A DNA stretch of 64,000 nucleotides from contig CAJNOI010000324.1 of NCBI GenBank assembly GCA_905250115.1, forward strand, positions 1 through 64,000, in the 5' to 3' direction. The notes under the pieces were generated by a model. That model was not told the DNA's origin, searched no databases, and was given only the letters and a program-made list of their open reading frames with translations. Below are positions 12,901-20,757 of this stretch, in pieces; within the stretch, counting starts at the first letter, position 1; each line of letters opens with the position of its first letter. This DNA comes from Adineta steineri (lineage: Eukaryota > Rotifera > Eurotatoria > Adinetida > Adinetidae). The position numbers were made by a program, and so were the translations under genes.

Positions 12901-13325
12901 TTATCAACACCCCCACGCTAACCATTCCGCCAACGATTGCATCCTCTTCCATCACCAACGCTCACTTAATTCCAATGGAATGCTTGATTCAACTGTTCTT
13001 GTTCAATGGCACTCTCTACTTTGAAACAGTCAAAGAGCAAACGGCTTATTGTCAGTGTTTGAGTCTATGCCCTAAACCTCGAACACAGGTTGAAGAAGAA
13101 GCTTTCGAAAAAGGGTGGATCACCGTGGATGGGTTCGTGGACGCAGATCATCGTGCTCAGCTACAAATGGTTCAAGCTTCCTTCCTCGTCAATCCACTGA
13201 CATTCATCAAACAGCTGATCGAAAATCGAAATAATTCACACGCTCCCATCACCTCTCACGTTGGCAGCATTATTTTCAATTCAAACAAACTCCTTACAAC
13301 TATTCATTTTGACACTAACACATGA
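3945..13325 (+). CDS. Giant DUF6606/DUF3638/DUF3645 P-loop protein, intronless
   Basis: A single 3,126-residue frame from a true ATG. The N-terminus (NHLFLPYDLP at about residue 7) resembles DUF6606. A Cys/His cluster lies at about 615-632 (C-R-C...K-C-R-R-C) followed by ECPLP. The DUF3638 signature NMGEGKTS carries the P-loop Lys at 2072, and LDESDE at 2197-2202 is a Walker B-like acidic box. A second acidic box with LDEIHTRGTD (about 2638-2647) and QACMRMRKL (2671-2679) resemble helicase-type motifs. A charged EQELEEER stretch lies near 2840. The length and domain order fit intact family members, which I know mainly from fungi and protists; their biochemical role is not established. The gene lacks introns and is visibly GC-richer than its AT-rich flanks, so horizontal acquisition or retro-origin is plausible. 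A ubiquitin-related activity sometimes assigned to such proteins is not shown here. Confidence 0.88.
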   Translation: MNESIINHLFLPYDLPSSPDFLTENNHQNEHVLLDCINEFLHKQFGTNGATVFPMFQGLLECVERWSRLQNVQIMSVSTLQSTLQQLPLGAYLPIYFHAQNAAVLVEVDENNFNQPLISAWEVLLPIEKITSSIFPHQSSFPVTKYRLRDRSQLTSTAHCELLMDFMHNTIQYSKCMGTSRNSPQIVDVPVSHYVCQWWIQHFEGMKIETSGKSPVPFKKKHRDQIRCNGTPSRFRRSGLWMTMKTVFQTMLVNRLGNMGILVYKLLVLDFLTYVICTKQTSIERVIHGLRKITRRLNKIEWSLPSLDFNDLITWAQRIKQDVQMKMDQIFLKSSWQEPFQTHEQKKQLVVIDCSVLANPKTFQHACLQLKAYLKDKDSPKKSGVFSGMTELDDSTDFHHIDFIPSYAVLTTKMNYTIGIAVTYMEIWVRTNLKQWINAPSICIKGKNRMKILLDFFEEYQEHALCHYWPDEGQTDPVGHSRFVLTSLTIIRFAHEKLCEDPELQRLKQHSISIPDLMILFEFLTLPNQDDMRWAQQLCDYFKIFIDKPYPDLLKSINSRNAFGVYYAGQSSSMRESIERIRAEAEWDKQQKIQEVNMEKARYMNLMGSVAHLPCRCYYEDGRSHKCRRCITETNAQNIKVNIFECPLPVSHESALAVIFELQMPIAIRAYRDIVWQFINRPQPRPDAKTHNWLSTPPHSIKLGPYSTGPSGRRVHLVSSTKSVTQAYASSPPRVSSTPVEGFLFENSLTVQISPTQPVAFGDECRTLTPQLQDPNYKQLQFTINDTQFVQNRVIAKLSTLPSKLQPAQFVEFGSFRSGHRLQWWNLLTILEMESLAIAEESVAILVIHSILQFGPLVEDSQQRVNPWCADSHRDLLEDHFVDELIFRLNRHLDDCELNWQNESVLMVITTITMRILTICNPTKEKIVVDLVLRCRRTGEKWIDLISSSIQSASSDVGQTEKLRLKLESIGVSCVLTFATHSDRTHHVLSANTHILSLLKVVTTVHDNMVLNKTLRNGSVFLRNMKRHSERALVDLQPTITELLQKTSYQSLNEFAAIYWAVIKRKGSMNGQWNKRRADTHDGWYDCWYESRYLSIDCIRGQFLVDGMTVGFLPETITSNKLFIRVFGYHIFEVQLAETPNTYITKHSYHDDGRVYYEFQYDSQNKWLTIIERHPQTSETFQLIPHSCFQNELPISFVLNHSHWVNSKTQVVEFRSISFESKRFLDDKPYALALTTGYLTTTDTASSQILVNQTSLFFQYLFHLYFIRLDDMPHVHMMRDDALDLIHSPLRSQPNLTVHIHLPRLGIAFRYDAGNHLITSREYSDMYVARNQWLGTLTGLQSGLLLSPLAVDTHQLVNYPYRKFIIPFGQVHATTTFDNHQIVNVERRSSSSEFLRHYFVFTMNDRLQILQSTDSPTGWLYLALLHAMTSHVLSDEYTGMTGMERAFQLLHSAGCSSVQPYSGLSLDILSQIASISPRTSYYPQDSNLMTKLDWNHSALPRSTQHFGYYLIAKNLINDSEQFRFMYPAIPSNQIPKLFDEKVYNQTLMKKLYWDYRDFYNLSARLTDELELSIMSNSRGTPHYSTVHCCSYATSYDPVHLVHHLYNQGTVSLLDCSKRPWLPLSEWLLSKNPLENIWVGLLRMAQRFKVEAAGKATDNIERLETLLDFLHYLCGNQQFLPFYLQMLRTVLKVHSISLASITFPLFILYVDIEDTEYTEKKIKLPNQLTARQKAEILEQVRRCSVRGHSFVRSDKLLNFNEICQINDLLTSWENNQQLHLFLHTVQSLICSVAITPFHTQVIYTAQQFVVELCKDHHQIRLRPPGKAIDAKQLSNARQKFEQTSVNHFHETIAAIIPNSTERKSSPPAIFPSLADPKNSLYEITSYFKQQLDESWAKLLLDEQIPFRKPPIDNVMQFLRGLREESTEDWKTLEESITASNEQLFKTGLLFRMTPTVLIARLQQDTAALNLSVDQKTFLGGILVNWSLQQYAERALHFDMNGKSEDFRKEISNMPHSNWIPSKHVPWLILELEMNITIREIQIKVARHMMEPHLNANDASVRSIVMQMNMGEGKTSVILPMLAVSLSSSSSSLVRIIVLKSLFPTNYHSLRYKLGGLLNRRIFPFACRRDLNFNDKQIEEIQGYLRRGLRNCDVIITSPEDILSFDLLTIDNCRRGEYKTGRSMLILHRWIKSYVRDILDESDEILHVKYQLIYTVGGQQQVDGGSERWKTIQSILHLVKKHAPKLSDEFPKAICYQPAKRRSGFPQFRLQSCQPYPILCHDVGSEWVDNGNYRHVDKDVILSFLLETEQSVDALKNRFPLHSIQLFLIARGLLSSEVLLVALKKRYRVNYGINPNCVFNRLMAVPFRAKDVVADRTEFGHPDVALVLTHLTYYYSGLTDDQLEKCFKRVNEEENDPAAIYDQWIVSEEDDKNIHVGIRQWKGVNLRDCQQTTQLLYPIFRYNTLVVNYFLNHFVFPREAKQFPQKLVASAWDLSSSIRSKIITGFSGTNDTQLLLPTQIRQYDLPELQKTDAIVVNNLLQPENEKYQSFPININSQEIITRIVESKDTINVILDVGALFIDGSNREIALKWLNLSDRNQIDYAVYFQTDSIIACSRQLHEHPFETSPANERLDRCVFYLDEIHTRGTDFKFPIGFRAAVTLGTGLTKDRFVQACMRMRKLEKGHSLTFWSSHEVHQQMVQSKITAHEPIMLVDILRWVYENTIQSTWDGLHHWAAQSASFQRKTVAFRKVNWSDQEQTFTDTLMEEVAKECLEAEIIQLVSMYGSRKVLQTVLEIHFDRYRHIKLHLSTELKKEVLKRLLDYGGTKQRLSQLLDEEQQRELEQELEEERQVERPPPVKPCEPILHEEIKQLADNRRTTLHLDALANVFRYLPYAFAGTTFARECQPNSWLKNLWISTEFQRVVQAKGEVLNPFMRPPRWIVVYRNQQLIFVNALEANWLMGHLRLNTSQLTTLRLLLPHLKRVQSIFINTPTLTIPPTIASSSITNAHLIPMECLIQLFLFNGTLYFETVKEQTAYCQCLSLCPKPRTQVEEEAFEKGWITVDGFVDADHRAQLQMVQASFLVNPLTFIKQLIENRNNSHAPITSHVGSIIFNSNKLLTTIHFDTNT

Positions 13326-13370
13326 TTGACTAGAATCCCATCAGTCAGTAGTCCTTTTTTTCTGATTCAA

Positions 13371-13376
13371 AATAAA
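13371..13376 (+). terminator. Polyadenylation signal AATAAA for the giant gene
   Basis: AATAAA lies 46 nt after the stop codon and is the nearest canonical signal. Confidence 0.5.
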
Positions 13377-13693
13377 TTTTATACCAGATAACTACAGTCT
13401 CTGCCCACATCACAGTAATACCATATTTAAAGCCGCGTCTTTAAAGATGCTTGCTGTCTTGGACGTAATTTCATCGAGAAAAGCATGACTTGTGTATGTA
13501 TTCTTTGTTTCAGTGATAAGATATGTTGTGCAACCAAATTTTTCTTTTCATGAGAACCTGTCCCACAGATCTATCATGCATTATCATTGGTAAAGTTCAA
13601 GAAAATTTTATCTAATCAAAACAGACATGCTTCTATCGACACCTTGTTGAGTTCCTAGTTTGAATCTAGTCGAAACTTTGCGATAAAATTCAG

Positions 13694-13741
13694 TTGGGTG
13701 GATGTGAGTATCTTTGTTCACACTCACACCCTCAAGAAGAG
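13694..13741. repeat. Telomere-like hairpin repeat
   Basis: Left arm TTGGGTGGATGTGAGT, right arm CACTCACACCCTCAAGAA. Confidence 0.65.
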
Positions 13742-13848
13742 GCGATAATCATAGATTGTAATCACACATCTCATCAACATTGTGTCTAAAAACGTCTTAG
13801 TATAAGACAAAAATCTCATTGTCCAACGTGTGGACAAAATTTAGCCAT

Positions 13849-13903
13849 TGGGGATGTAGGTGAGTGTATTGAAGTCACCAACGGCAACACTCACCCTAAA
13901 GAT
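13849..13903. repeat. Telomere-like hairpin repeat (diverged)
   Basis: Left arm GGGGATGTAGGTGAGTGT, right arm AACACTCACCCTAAAGAT. Confidence 0.5.
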
Positions 13904-14079
13904 TTTCTTTTGATTGAACCATTAATTATGCATTTCTATATGTGATTTTCAATATTATTTTCTATTTATTGAGAGATTAAAATATATTATAACATCAGTC
14001 AGAGAAAATAAATTAGCATAAAAAATAATATTAACGTAAAGCAGAAAATAATATTTATTTTTAAGTATATAGTTGGTTC

Positions 14080-14085
14080 TTTATT
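14080..14085 (-). terminator. Polyadenylation signal for the LamG gene
   Basis: AATAAA on the minus strand, 28 nt beyond the distal stop codon (14114-14116). It supports that distal stop as the original gene end. Confidence 0.45.
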
Positions 14086-14113
14086 GACAAATTAAAGAGA
14101 ACTGGATGTCAAT

Positions 14114-16013
14114 CTATGAAGATATAATAGCGATTTCTGCTCTAGTAATTTGTCGATTATAAATACGTAGTTCATCAACCGCACCAGCATATGAATGAGG
14201 CTCGATAGCACCCCACATACAACTAGATTCTCGCATTTGTTGACTTCCAATACTGACATACATTGATTGATACGGAGGAGTCATTGGTGCACCTACAACT
14301 GTTTGATATAATGTACCATTGATATATAGTTGCAGACCATTTTGTATACTAAATGTTTGAACAATATGCGTCTAAACATTTAATGGAAATGTAGAAACCA
14401 CAATTATCAAAGATGAACTTTGTGCAATGAGAATGCCAGATGAATTGAAGCCTAGTAATGGCATACACCATCCATCACCAGTTGATTGATTGGATATATG
14501 CACAAGAATACCACGAAGATTCATCGGTTTCACCCAAAGAGCAATCGAAAATGATTGATTAGCAATACCAAAAGTCATAAAAGATGATGTTCGAAAATAA
14601 GCACTTGTTGAGTTGAATAAGAGAGCATCTTTCACTCGACCATTGATCATTGTTTGTCCAACTGCAATACTTTGAAGAAGATTTAGACCTGAATCAAGAA
14701 TAGAACCACAATCAAATGAATAATAAGCGATAAGAGTGGCATCATTCAAGATTTCATTAGTAGTTTTTGCTCGTTGTGTAACAAGTATTTGATCCATGTA
14801 AGTTATAGAGTTTAATGGCCAATGAATTGATTTACAGATTATTATTTGACCAGATTGACCAAGGTAACCACTAGGAGAGAGTGAATTAGGCAAAGTGATA
14901 TTTTCTAGCAACCCATTGACATATATTTGACGTTGTCTAGCAGTATTATCGTAGACGAATGCAATATGATACCACTGATAATTTACAATACTGCTGGAAC
15001 CTGCACTGTCATCATTATAAAATCCCATGTATGGTGCTGAACCACCCCAAAGTCCAAAATGAAGACACGTGTCCGTATTACCATGCATACATTCGCCTAA
15101 TAAACCTATATTGGCACTCGTGCGATTATTAATATAGAACCAAAATTCAATGGTAAAATTTCGACGATAAAAATCAATGTAAGATGTGTTAATATATGCT
15201 GTACCAGAACACTGTATAGCGCGATCTATGTATCCCATAGTAAATGATAGATTTCCAACGAATGTACCATTATGTGTATTAGTGAGATCATTGGCATTAT
15301 CATCTAGTGGCCAATAGGCTGCCACACATGGATCAGATGGTTTCGAACTTGGACAAACTGTTTGACCGATGACTAAAAAAAATAAAGATAAATGACTTGA
15401 ATAAGTGCATCTCACTCTACCTACCACATGATATATTGTTCCAAGAAGCTCTCGAATTGCATATACATTTCTGACAATCTGAAGAACATTGAAGACCAAT
15501 GTCTTGACGACATGCTTCATTCATTGTACATGAATCACCATAATAGATTTGATTTAAACACATTGAACCATTCCAGAATGTAGTTGTTGGACATTGCCAT
15601 ACATTGTCAACACATATTAAGTAACGATTAGATGGTAATACATGCGGATCACATATTTGATTGTACACATCATAAAGTGATGGATAATAATAAAGACCAC
15701 CAACACGAGATGTTAATGATGAACACTTAACAATAATTCCTGTATGGATCGATCCTTCATATAGGCGACAGACAGGAGGTAATACGATGTCACTGACAAA
15801 AGTGCGGCATAATGGATTCATGTTACATTGGATATAACATAAAAGAAAGGAGTTCATACCAGTATAAGTGGTGATTAGTTCAACCGGATTTGCTGGTAAA
15901 AAATCAAGTCCGGGCGCTTGTAAATTCAAACTTGACTGCATTATCTGATTTTGAACAGTATGAATCGATATCAGAACTAATCCTAATACCGACCACCATA
16001 TTGTCGATAACAT
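14114..16013 (-). CDS. Secreted PAN/Apple-like plus double LamG protein with an in-frame TAG
   Basis: Exon 1 is 15425-16013; exon 2 begins at 15372 (52-nt intron, phase 1). A signal peptide (about residues 1-22) precedes an Apple/PAN-like Cys block (C-x3-C...P-x-C-R...CRLYE, about 50-90) and a Cys-rich EB-like segment. Two LamG-type beta-sandwich domains follow, about 210-360 and 380 to the end. The frame meets TAG at 14372-14374 after 529 residues, then stays open for a further 85 codons to TAG at 14114. That tail carries typical LamG text (LQLYINGTLY ... VDELRIYNRQ). A Trp is normal at the stop position (W-x-H-I-V in related LamG domains), so TGG to TAG is the simplest explanation. The product may be truncated, the gene may be an early pseudogene, or the stop may be a sequencing error. 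Role is likely extracellular binding; the ligand is unknown. Confidence 0.75.
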
Positions 16014-17151
16014 TTTGTGTGCTATGAAGTTGTAGTGAGAAATAAAACAAAAGTATCCAACAGTTATATACGTCGCAGAATATTCATCAAAGAGCTATTT
16101 CCTGTTTCAGTTAATAAGTTTAAAATATTTTTAGGTAAGAAAATTAATTCTGTTTTACGTCAGCAAATTGTAATGCGAGAGTAATAACAGGAAAGAGATA
16201 TAATTTACATGCGATATTGTTGTTTTCATAATTAGAAAAACTCATTTGATAGCATAACATATTGTATTTTTAAAATAATTATCTTTACTAATAAACATTG
16301 TCTTGCACGTTCATACTAATATGAGAACATTCTAGGTAGAAGTCATGGGTAGTACCGGCTCAAATTGTCTAAGAAAAGCATTACATTTTCTAAGTGAATA
16401 ATAAAAAATGTTTTTCCATTACACTACTTCAACATAATAATTTATTTATTTTCTTTCTTTGTTTTCTAACATAAACTCATTTACAATAGTATCTAAATTG
16501 ATATCAAAACTATATTCAACGTTTATTAAAAATAAACTGATTCAGGGTTTGGGTGTGAATAGAAACAGTAGACACCCACACCCTCTTTACAAAAAGTATA
16601 AAAACTAAAGAAGAAATCATTTTATCGTGTATGATGAAAAATAAAATTGGAATAGAAAATAATGCAGGCCATACACTGAGTTACCACAAGTCATTTTTGT
16701 CATTCTATTCTCACACATGTCATTCTTATCAAAAAAAATTCATAATTATATTTTCTTTTGTCCTTCGAAAAGATATAAGAATGAATTTTCTTTCGTATAT
16801 ATATATACATATTATCTACAAGAACATAACTCTTTCCTAACTGTCTTCGAATAAGTGAACTTAGAAATTTATTTTCTGGATGGAAATCGATGCTCAAGCA
16901 AGTAGAAAATTTACATATAAACACAGTTAAAGTTGTTCCTGCTGTAGAAGACACAAGTAATGATATATCAAAATACCATAATGAAATATAATTTAGTTGT
17001 ATTATGGGCATATCAATCATTGATATCTGCACAAAATTATTATATAAAATTCTTTCCTCTAGTTCATCAGTATTTTTTCTTCATATAATTCAATTATATT
17101 TTGATTTGTATAAATATAGATTTACAAAACGTATTATACCTGGTTTTAGTT
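16014..17151. other. Spacer between divergent LamG and transporter-like genes
   Basis: AT-rich with one hairpin repeat at 16541-16588. I looked for the missing N-terminal helices of the transporter in all plus-strand frames of 16600-17151 and saw none that were convincing. Confidence 0.5.
16541..16588. repeat. Telomere-like hairpin repeat
   Basis: Left arm CAGGGTTTGGGTGTG, right arm GACACCCACACCCTCTTT, loop AATAGAAACAGTA similar to other copies. Confidence 0.7.
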
Positions 17152-18063
17152 ATGAGTTTCAAAAATAAAATTTTATTAATTATTGCTTTTGCATCTGTTG
17201 ACGCACTTGGCACACTTACTGAATCTTCTCTTTTTGGGATTGCTGAATTATTTCAAACTGGTTCATTTACTCAAGCTACTCAAGTTGGTAGTGGTATGGT
17301 CGGAGTTTTAAATGTTAGTGCAAATACAATTATTCGTTTAATTGTTGTACTTATTCATAGTAATATTGATAATGATCAATTATCATTTTATATATTTATG
17401 AGTGTATTAATATTGTTATGTTTTATAGCGGTTTATGTGTATTATCGTTTAATACATATTCCTCCAGTTAATATAAGAATCAATCAACAAATGGCTTTAT
17501 TTCAACAAGAAAAACGTCGAGATATTGTCGAATTACATTCTCTTGAAAATGAACTTTCATTTTGGAAATTAATTATAATTTTAAAAACTCATTTATTTGT
17601 TCAATTTTATGTTTTATTTATAACTTTATTATTGTGGCCAGGTATTCCATGTAGTGCATCAACAAATGGTTGGTTTAATTCTAGTGGAAAACTTTGGTGG
17701 TGTTCACCTTTTGTTATTGGAACATTTAATCTTGAAGATTTAATTGGTCGTACACTTGCTATTAAAGTTCATCAATATTTTTCAGAAAAAATTTGTTTAC
17801 TCTGTGCATTATTAAGAAGTTTATTTATTATAATAATATTTTATCGTCATACTATAGATAACATATTACTTCTTTGTTTAATAATAATAATGGGAATAAC
17901 AAATGGTCTTCTTGCAACAGTTACTTTTATGGTTCGACCTAATTCAATTGTTGGAATGAATAATTGTGAAAGAGCTGCTTATTTAATGACTGCAGCTTTA
18001 TATTTTGGAATTGCAAGTGGATCTATTGTAGCAGCAATTTTATCAATAACTCATCTTATTTAA
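17152..18063 (+). CDS. Equilibrative nucleoside transporter-like protein, 5'-truncated
   Basis: The first ATG of the open frame is at 17152 and gives 303 residues of mostly membrane protein. Features of the ENT (SLC29) family are visible: ESSLFGIAELF followed by TQATQVGSGMVGVLN as in the middle helices, a loop with many charges near residue 120, a WPGIP and GWFNSSGKLWW segment, DLIGRT, a TNGLLATVTFM-like helix and the C-terminal ALYFGIASGSIVAA helix. Family members usually have about 11 helices and 400-500 residues, and the first three or four are absent here. No upstream exon was found, so the gene looks truncated or is a relic still open by chance. A hairpin repeat lies about 560 bp upstream. 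Expected family role is facilitated nucleoside transport; function of this copy is doubtful. Confidence 0.65.
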   Translation: MSFKNKILLIIAFASVDALGTLTESSLFGIAELFQTGSFTQATQVGSGMVGVLNVSANTIIRLIVVLIHSNIDNDQLSFYIFMSVLILLCFIAVYVYYRLIHIPPVNIRINQQMALFQQEKRRDIVELHSLENELSFWKLIIILKTHLFVQFYVLFITLLLWPGIPCSASTNGWFNSSGKLWWCSPFVIGTFNLEDLIGRTLAIKVHQYFSEKICLLCALLRSLFIIIIFYRHTIDNILLLCLIIIMGITNGLLATVTFMVRPNSIVGMNNCERAAYLMTAALYFGIASGSIVAAILSITHLI

Positions 18064-18809
18064 TTTCATATTTAGTCTAATAACCAAAAAAAATTGTTTT
18101 TTTAATTAATTGATTATTATTGAGGGTAGAAGATGACGGTGAGCGAAGCAACTACGACACGTTTCGATCTTGCTTCAGAGTCTCATCAGATAGTTATAAC
18201 TGCGAAACTGTACGGGTATGAGAATTATATTTATATTTCAGCTACAGAAAAAATATAAATAGAAGTGTATAATTGTATATCTCTCATTTAAGTAGATGCG
18301 TATTTATATTACAAAATAATATGTAGTTTTTATTTCATTGATTATATTGCAAATTCTAACATATTAGGGGATGTTTTATTCATATTTTATTTGTATTCAC
18401 ACTTACCTATAGATTTAAGATGTTATATCTATCGTTTTAAAAACTGTAAAAGTGCATAATATATTGAGTTATTTCACAACGATCAATTCAATTAATTGAT
18501 AAATATTCTTCAGAATCTATCTCTCCATGAATTTAAAAAGACTTCATCGAAATAAATTCATAAACAATGAAAAATATTTCTTGTTCTCAAGTTTTATATC
18601 TATTTTCATTCGTGTTGCGTATGATAATTGTATATATTACTATGAAGGAGTGCGTTTATATTGATAAGACTCTATTATCGTTGTTGGCAACAGAAAGAAA
18701 AGAATAAGTCCAGCTAGTTGTTATAAAAGAACGAAGTATATGACTAGAATCTCTATTTTTTGTTATTATATAATATTTTTTTCTCTACCTATTTTTGATT
18801 GACAAAATA
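18064..18809. other. AT-rich spacer with a GC-richer island
   Basis: The stretch 18124-18225 is clearly GC-richer than its surroundings but has no open frame, tRNA-like fold or hairpin arms that I can see. The rest is plain AT-rich DNA forming the upstream region of the glycosyltransferase. Confidence 0.45.
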
Positions 18810-20456
18810 ATGTTTAAATTACTGATAATTATTATTATTGTATTGGCAACACTGGTGATAAAATGTTCTTCTATTGAAGAAAAATCTAAGACTGCCTTAT
18901 TTATTTCAATTCCATTTATAGGTCATCTCAATCCATTATTACGTCAGGCAAATGAATTATATCAACGTAATGGTAATAAATATAATATATATATAATCAG
19001 TTGTTCAAACATGAAAAAACATGCGGAAAGAAATTGTTTAAATACAACAATAAAATTTATTGATATTGGTCAATGTTCCAATGAAACTGAACTTGAATTA
19101 GTAACTAACAATGCTATTATAAATCCAAATTCTTTTTCCAGTAAATTAACATTAGTAGAAATAATCTTGAAAAAGATCTATCCTCAAATGTATGAACAAG
19201 CAATGAAGAGCATTAATCCAAATATATTTGTTGCGCAAGAAAAGATCATAGCTATTATCGATATAATAACGTTTGCTGGAGTTGATATTGCTGATTATTT
19301 TAATATTCCTTATATAATTAATAATGCTGATCTTTTACCATATCTTTCTTGGTATGATGTTTTACCATCGGATTATAATCCCACTATATTGCATCATCCT
19401 CCTCAAAGTATTCATACCATTGAGAGAAATTTATTTTTACGCACAATATTACCTATAACTCGTTGTCTCTTAACGATATATACATATGTTCAATTTGATC
19501 GACCTTTAGATTATATCAGACAAAATAAATTTCATTTGAATAATTCAGTTAATTTTGTATCACGTTATTATTCCCATATGATTTTAGTTAATAGTGTTTT
19601 TGGAATTGAATATGCTCAACATTTACCACCATATGTCCAATGTACTGGACCAATGTTTTCAGTGAAACGTACTTCGGATTATTATTTAAAACAACTATTA
19701 GATGAAGATCGACAATGGCTTGAAATGGATTCTCGTCCAATAATTTATATTAATTTTGGCACGGTAGTTTTATTAACAACTGAGCAAATCGAAAAGATAT
19801 ATCTTACAATAAAATCATTTGATAAATATCGTGTTATATGGAAATTAAATCAAATTTATGATTTTCCTACAGAACTACCATCAAGAATTCGTATTGTTCC
19901 GTGGATTTCATCTACTTTGGGTTATCTGGCTCATCCAAATGTTCAATTATTTCTTTCTCACTGTGGTATTAATAGTGCTTATGAAAGTATTTGGTTGGGA
20001 ACATCTATTCTTTGTATACCTTTTCTTGGTGATCAACATGATATGGCACAACGTCTCATCGATGCTAATGTAGGTCGATCGCTAGATAAATTAACTTTTA
20101 CACCAGAAGAGCTCAGAGAAACAGTTGAAATCATGTTTAAAGAAGACGAAATTTTATTTAGACAAGAAAATATTAAACGAATACAGAGGATTATACGATT
20201 ACAGGGTGGTGTTGAACGTGCAGTTGATTTAATTGAAATGGTAGCTGATTATGGATTTCAAGCATTTATACCAATTGAAAATTCTTATCCTTGGTATGTT
20301 TATTATAATTTTGATGTTTATACTATTTGGTTATTATCTTCTCTTGCCATACTACAATTCATTTTACGTTGTTGTTGTTGTTGTTGTTGTTGCTGTTCTT
20401 ATTATCGTCGTCGTACTCGATCAGATGAAACATCAATAAAAATGAAAACTTCATAA
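18810..20456 (+). CDS. UDP-glycosyltransferase (GT1/UGT family), membrane-anchored
   Basis: Intronless, 548 residues from the ATG at 18810; an upstream TTG in frame is not a likely start. An N-terminal hydrophobic signal (about 3-19) is followed by the GT1 acceptor-site motif GHLNP with the catalytic-type His39. The UDP-sugar binding signature is intact: HCGINSAYES (from 384), then PFLGDQHD with the D408-Q409 pair. A C-terminal TM helix (about 500-519) ends in Arg, then nine consecutive Cys (521-529) and a basic tail. The expected role is transfer of a sugar from a UDP-sugar to small lipophilic molecules at the ER membrane, as in detoxification. The GHxNP form is common in bacterial, fungal and plant enzymes as well, so origin is open. 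AATAAA follows at 20487-20492. Confidence 0.9.
   Translation: MFKLLIIIIIVLATLVIKCSSIEEKSKTALFISIPFIGHLNPLLRQANELYQRNGNKYNIYIISCSNMKKHAERNCLNTTIKFIDIGQCSNETELELVTNNAIINPNSFSSKLTLVEIILKKIYPQMYEQAMKSINPNIFVAQEKIIAIIDIITFAGVDIADYFNIPYIINNADLLPYLSWYDVLPSDYNPTILHHPPQSIHTIERNLFLRTILPITRCLLTIYTYVQFDRPLDYIRQNKFHLNNSVNFVSRYYSHMILVNSVFGIEYAQHLPPYVQCTGPMFSVKRTSDYYLKQLLDEDRQWLEMDSRPIIYINFGTVVLLTTEQIEKIYLTIKSFDKYRVIWKLNQIYDFPTELPSRIRIVPWISSTLGYLAHPNVQLFLSHCGINSAYESIWLGTSILCIPFLGDQHDMAQRLIDANVGRSLDKLTFTPEELRETVEIMFKEDEILFRQENIKRIQRIIRLQGGVERAVDLIEMVADYGFQAFIPIENSYPWYVYYNFDVYTIWLLSSLAILQFILRCCCCCCCCCSYYRRRTRSDETSIKMKTS
20370..20396 (+). repeat. (TGT)n microsatellite coding poly-Cys
   Basis: Nine in-frame Cys codons (eight TGT and one TGC) directly after the UGT transmembrane helix. 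Confidence 0.9.
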
Positions 20457-20653
20457 GATTTATCGGATGAGAATTAAAAGTAAAAGAATAAATTATCATA
20501 AACAATGGGGAACGTTTTTATTTGAAACTTACAGCAATTAAAGACGGTAGATTTTGTCCTTATTTTGTGTCTAACCAGACATACCTCTTTTGATTATTTT
20601 CTGAATATTAAAAGTAAGAGCATTATTATTTTTTCGACGCATTTTTACATGAT

Positions 20654-20757
20654 TCAGGGTGTGGGTGTGATTATTACAGTGGTTTCGTATGCATGTCGAA
20701 AGTGTGTGTGAGGGTGGAATATGGCATAAAGAGAATATCCACACCTACCCTTAAGAA
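20654..20757. repeat. Telomere-like hairpin repeat, long-loop copy
   Basis: Left arm CAGGGTGTGGGTGTG, right arm CCACACCTACCCTTAAGAAG. The loop contains a second G-rich block (GTGTGTGTGAGGGTGG at 20702-20717). Confidence 0.7.

Larger units (their letters stand above)
13377..14079. other. Convergent intergenic spacer
   Basis: AT-rich spacer between the giant gene and the LamG gene 3' end. It carries two hairpin repeats and no coding signal. Confidence 0.6.

Noticed and set aside
14372-14374. TAG as a recoded amino acid codon
   Set aside because: All other genes here use TAG as a stop and no recoding element is visible; a point mutation or error is simpler.
17101-17151. Transporter start at TTG 17101
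   Set aside because: Non-ATG start, and the extra residues do not restore any missing helix.
18795-18809. UGT start at the upstream TTG
   Set aside because: A non-ATG start is unlikely in a nuclear animal gene; ATG at 18810 precedes a good signal peptide.
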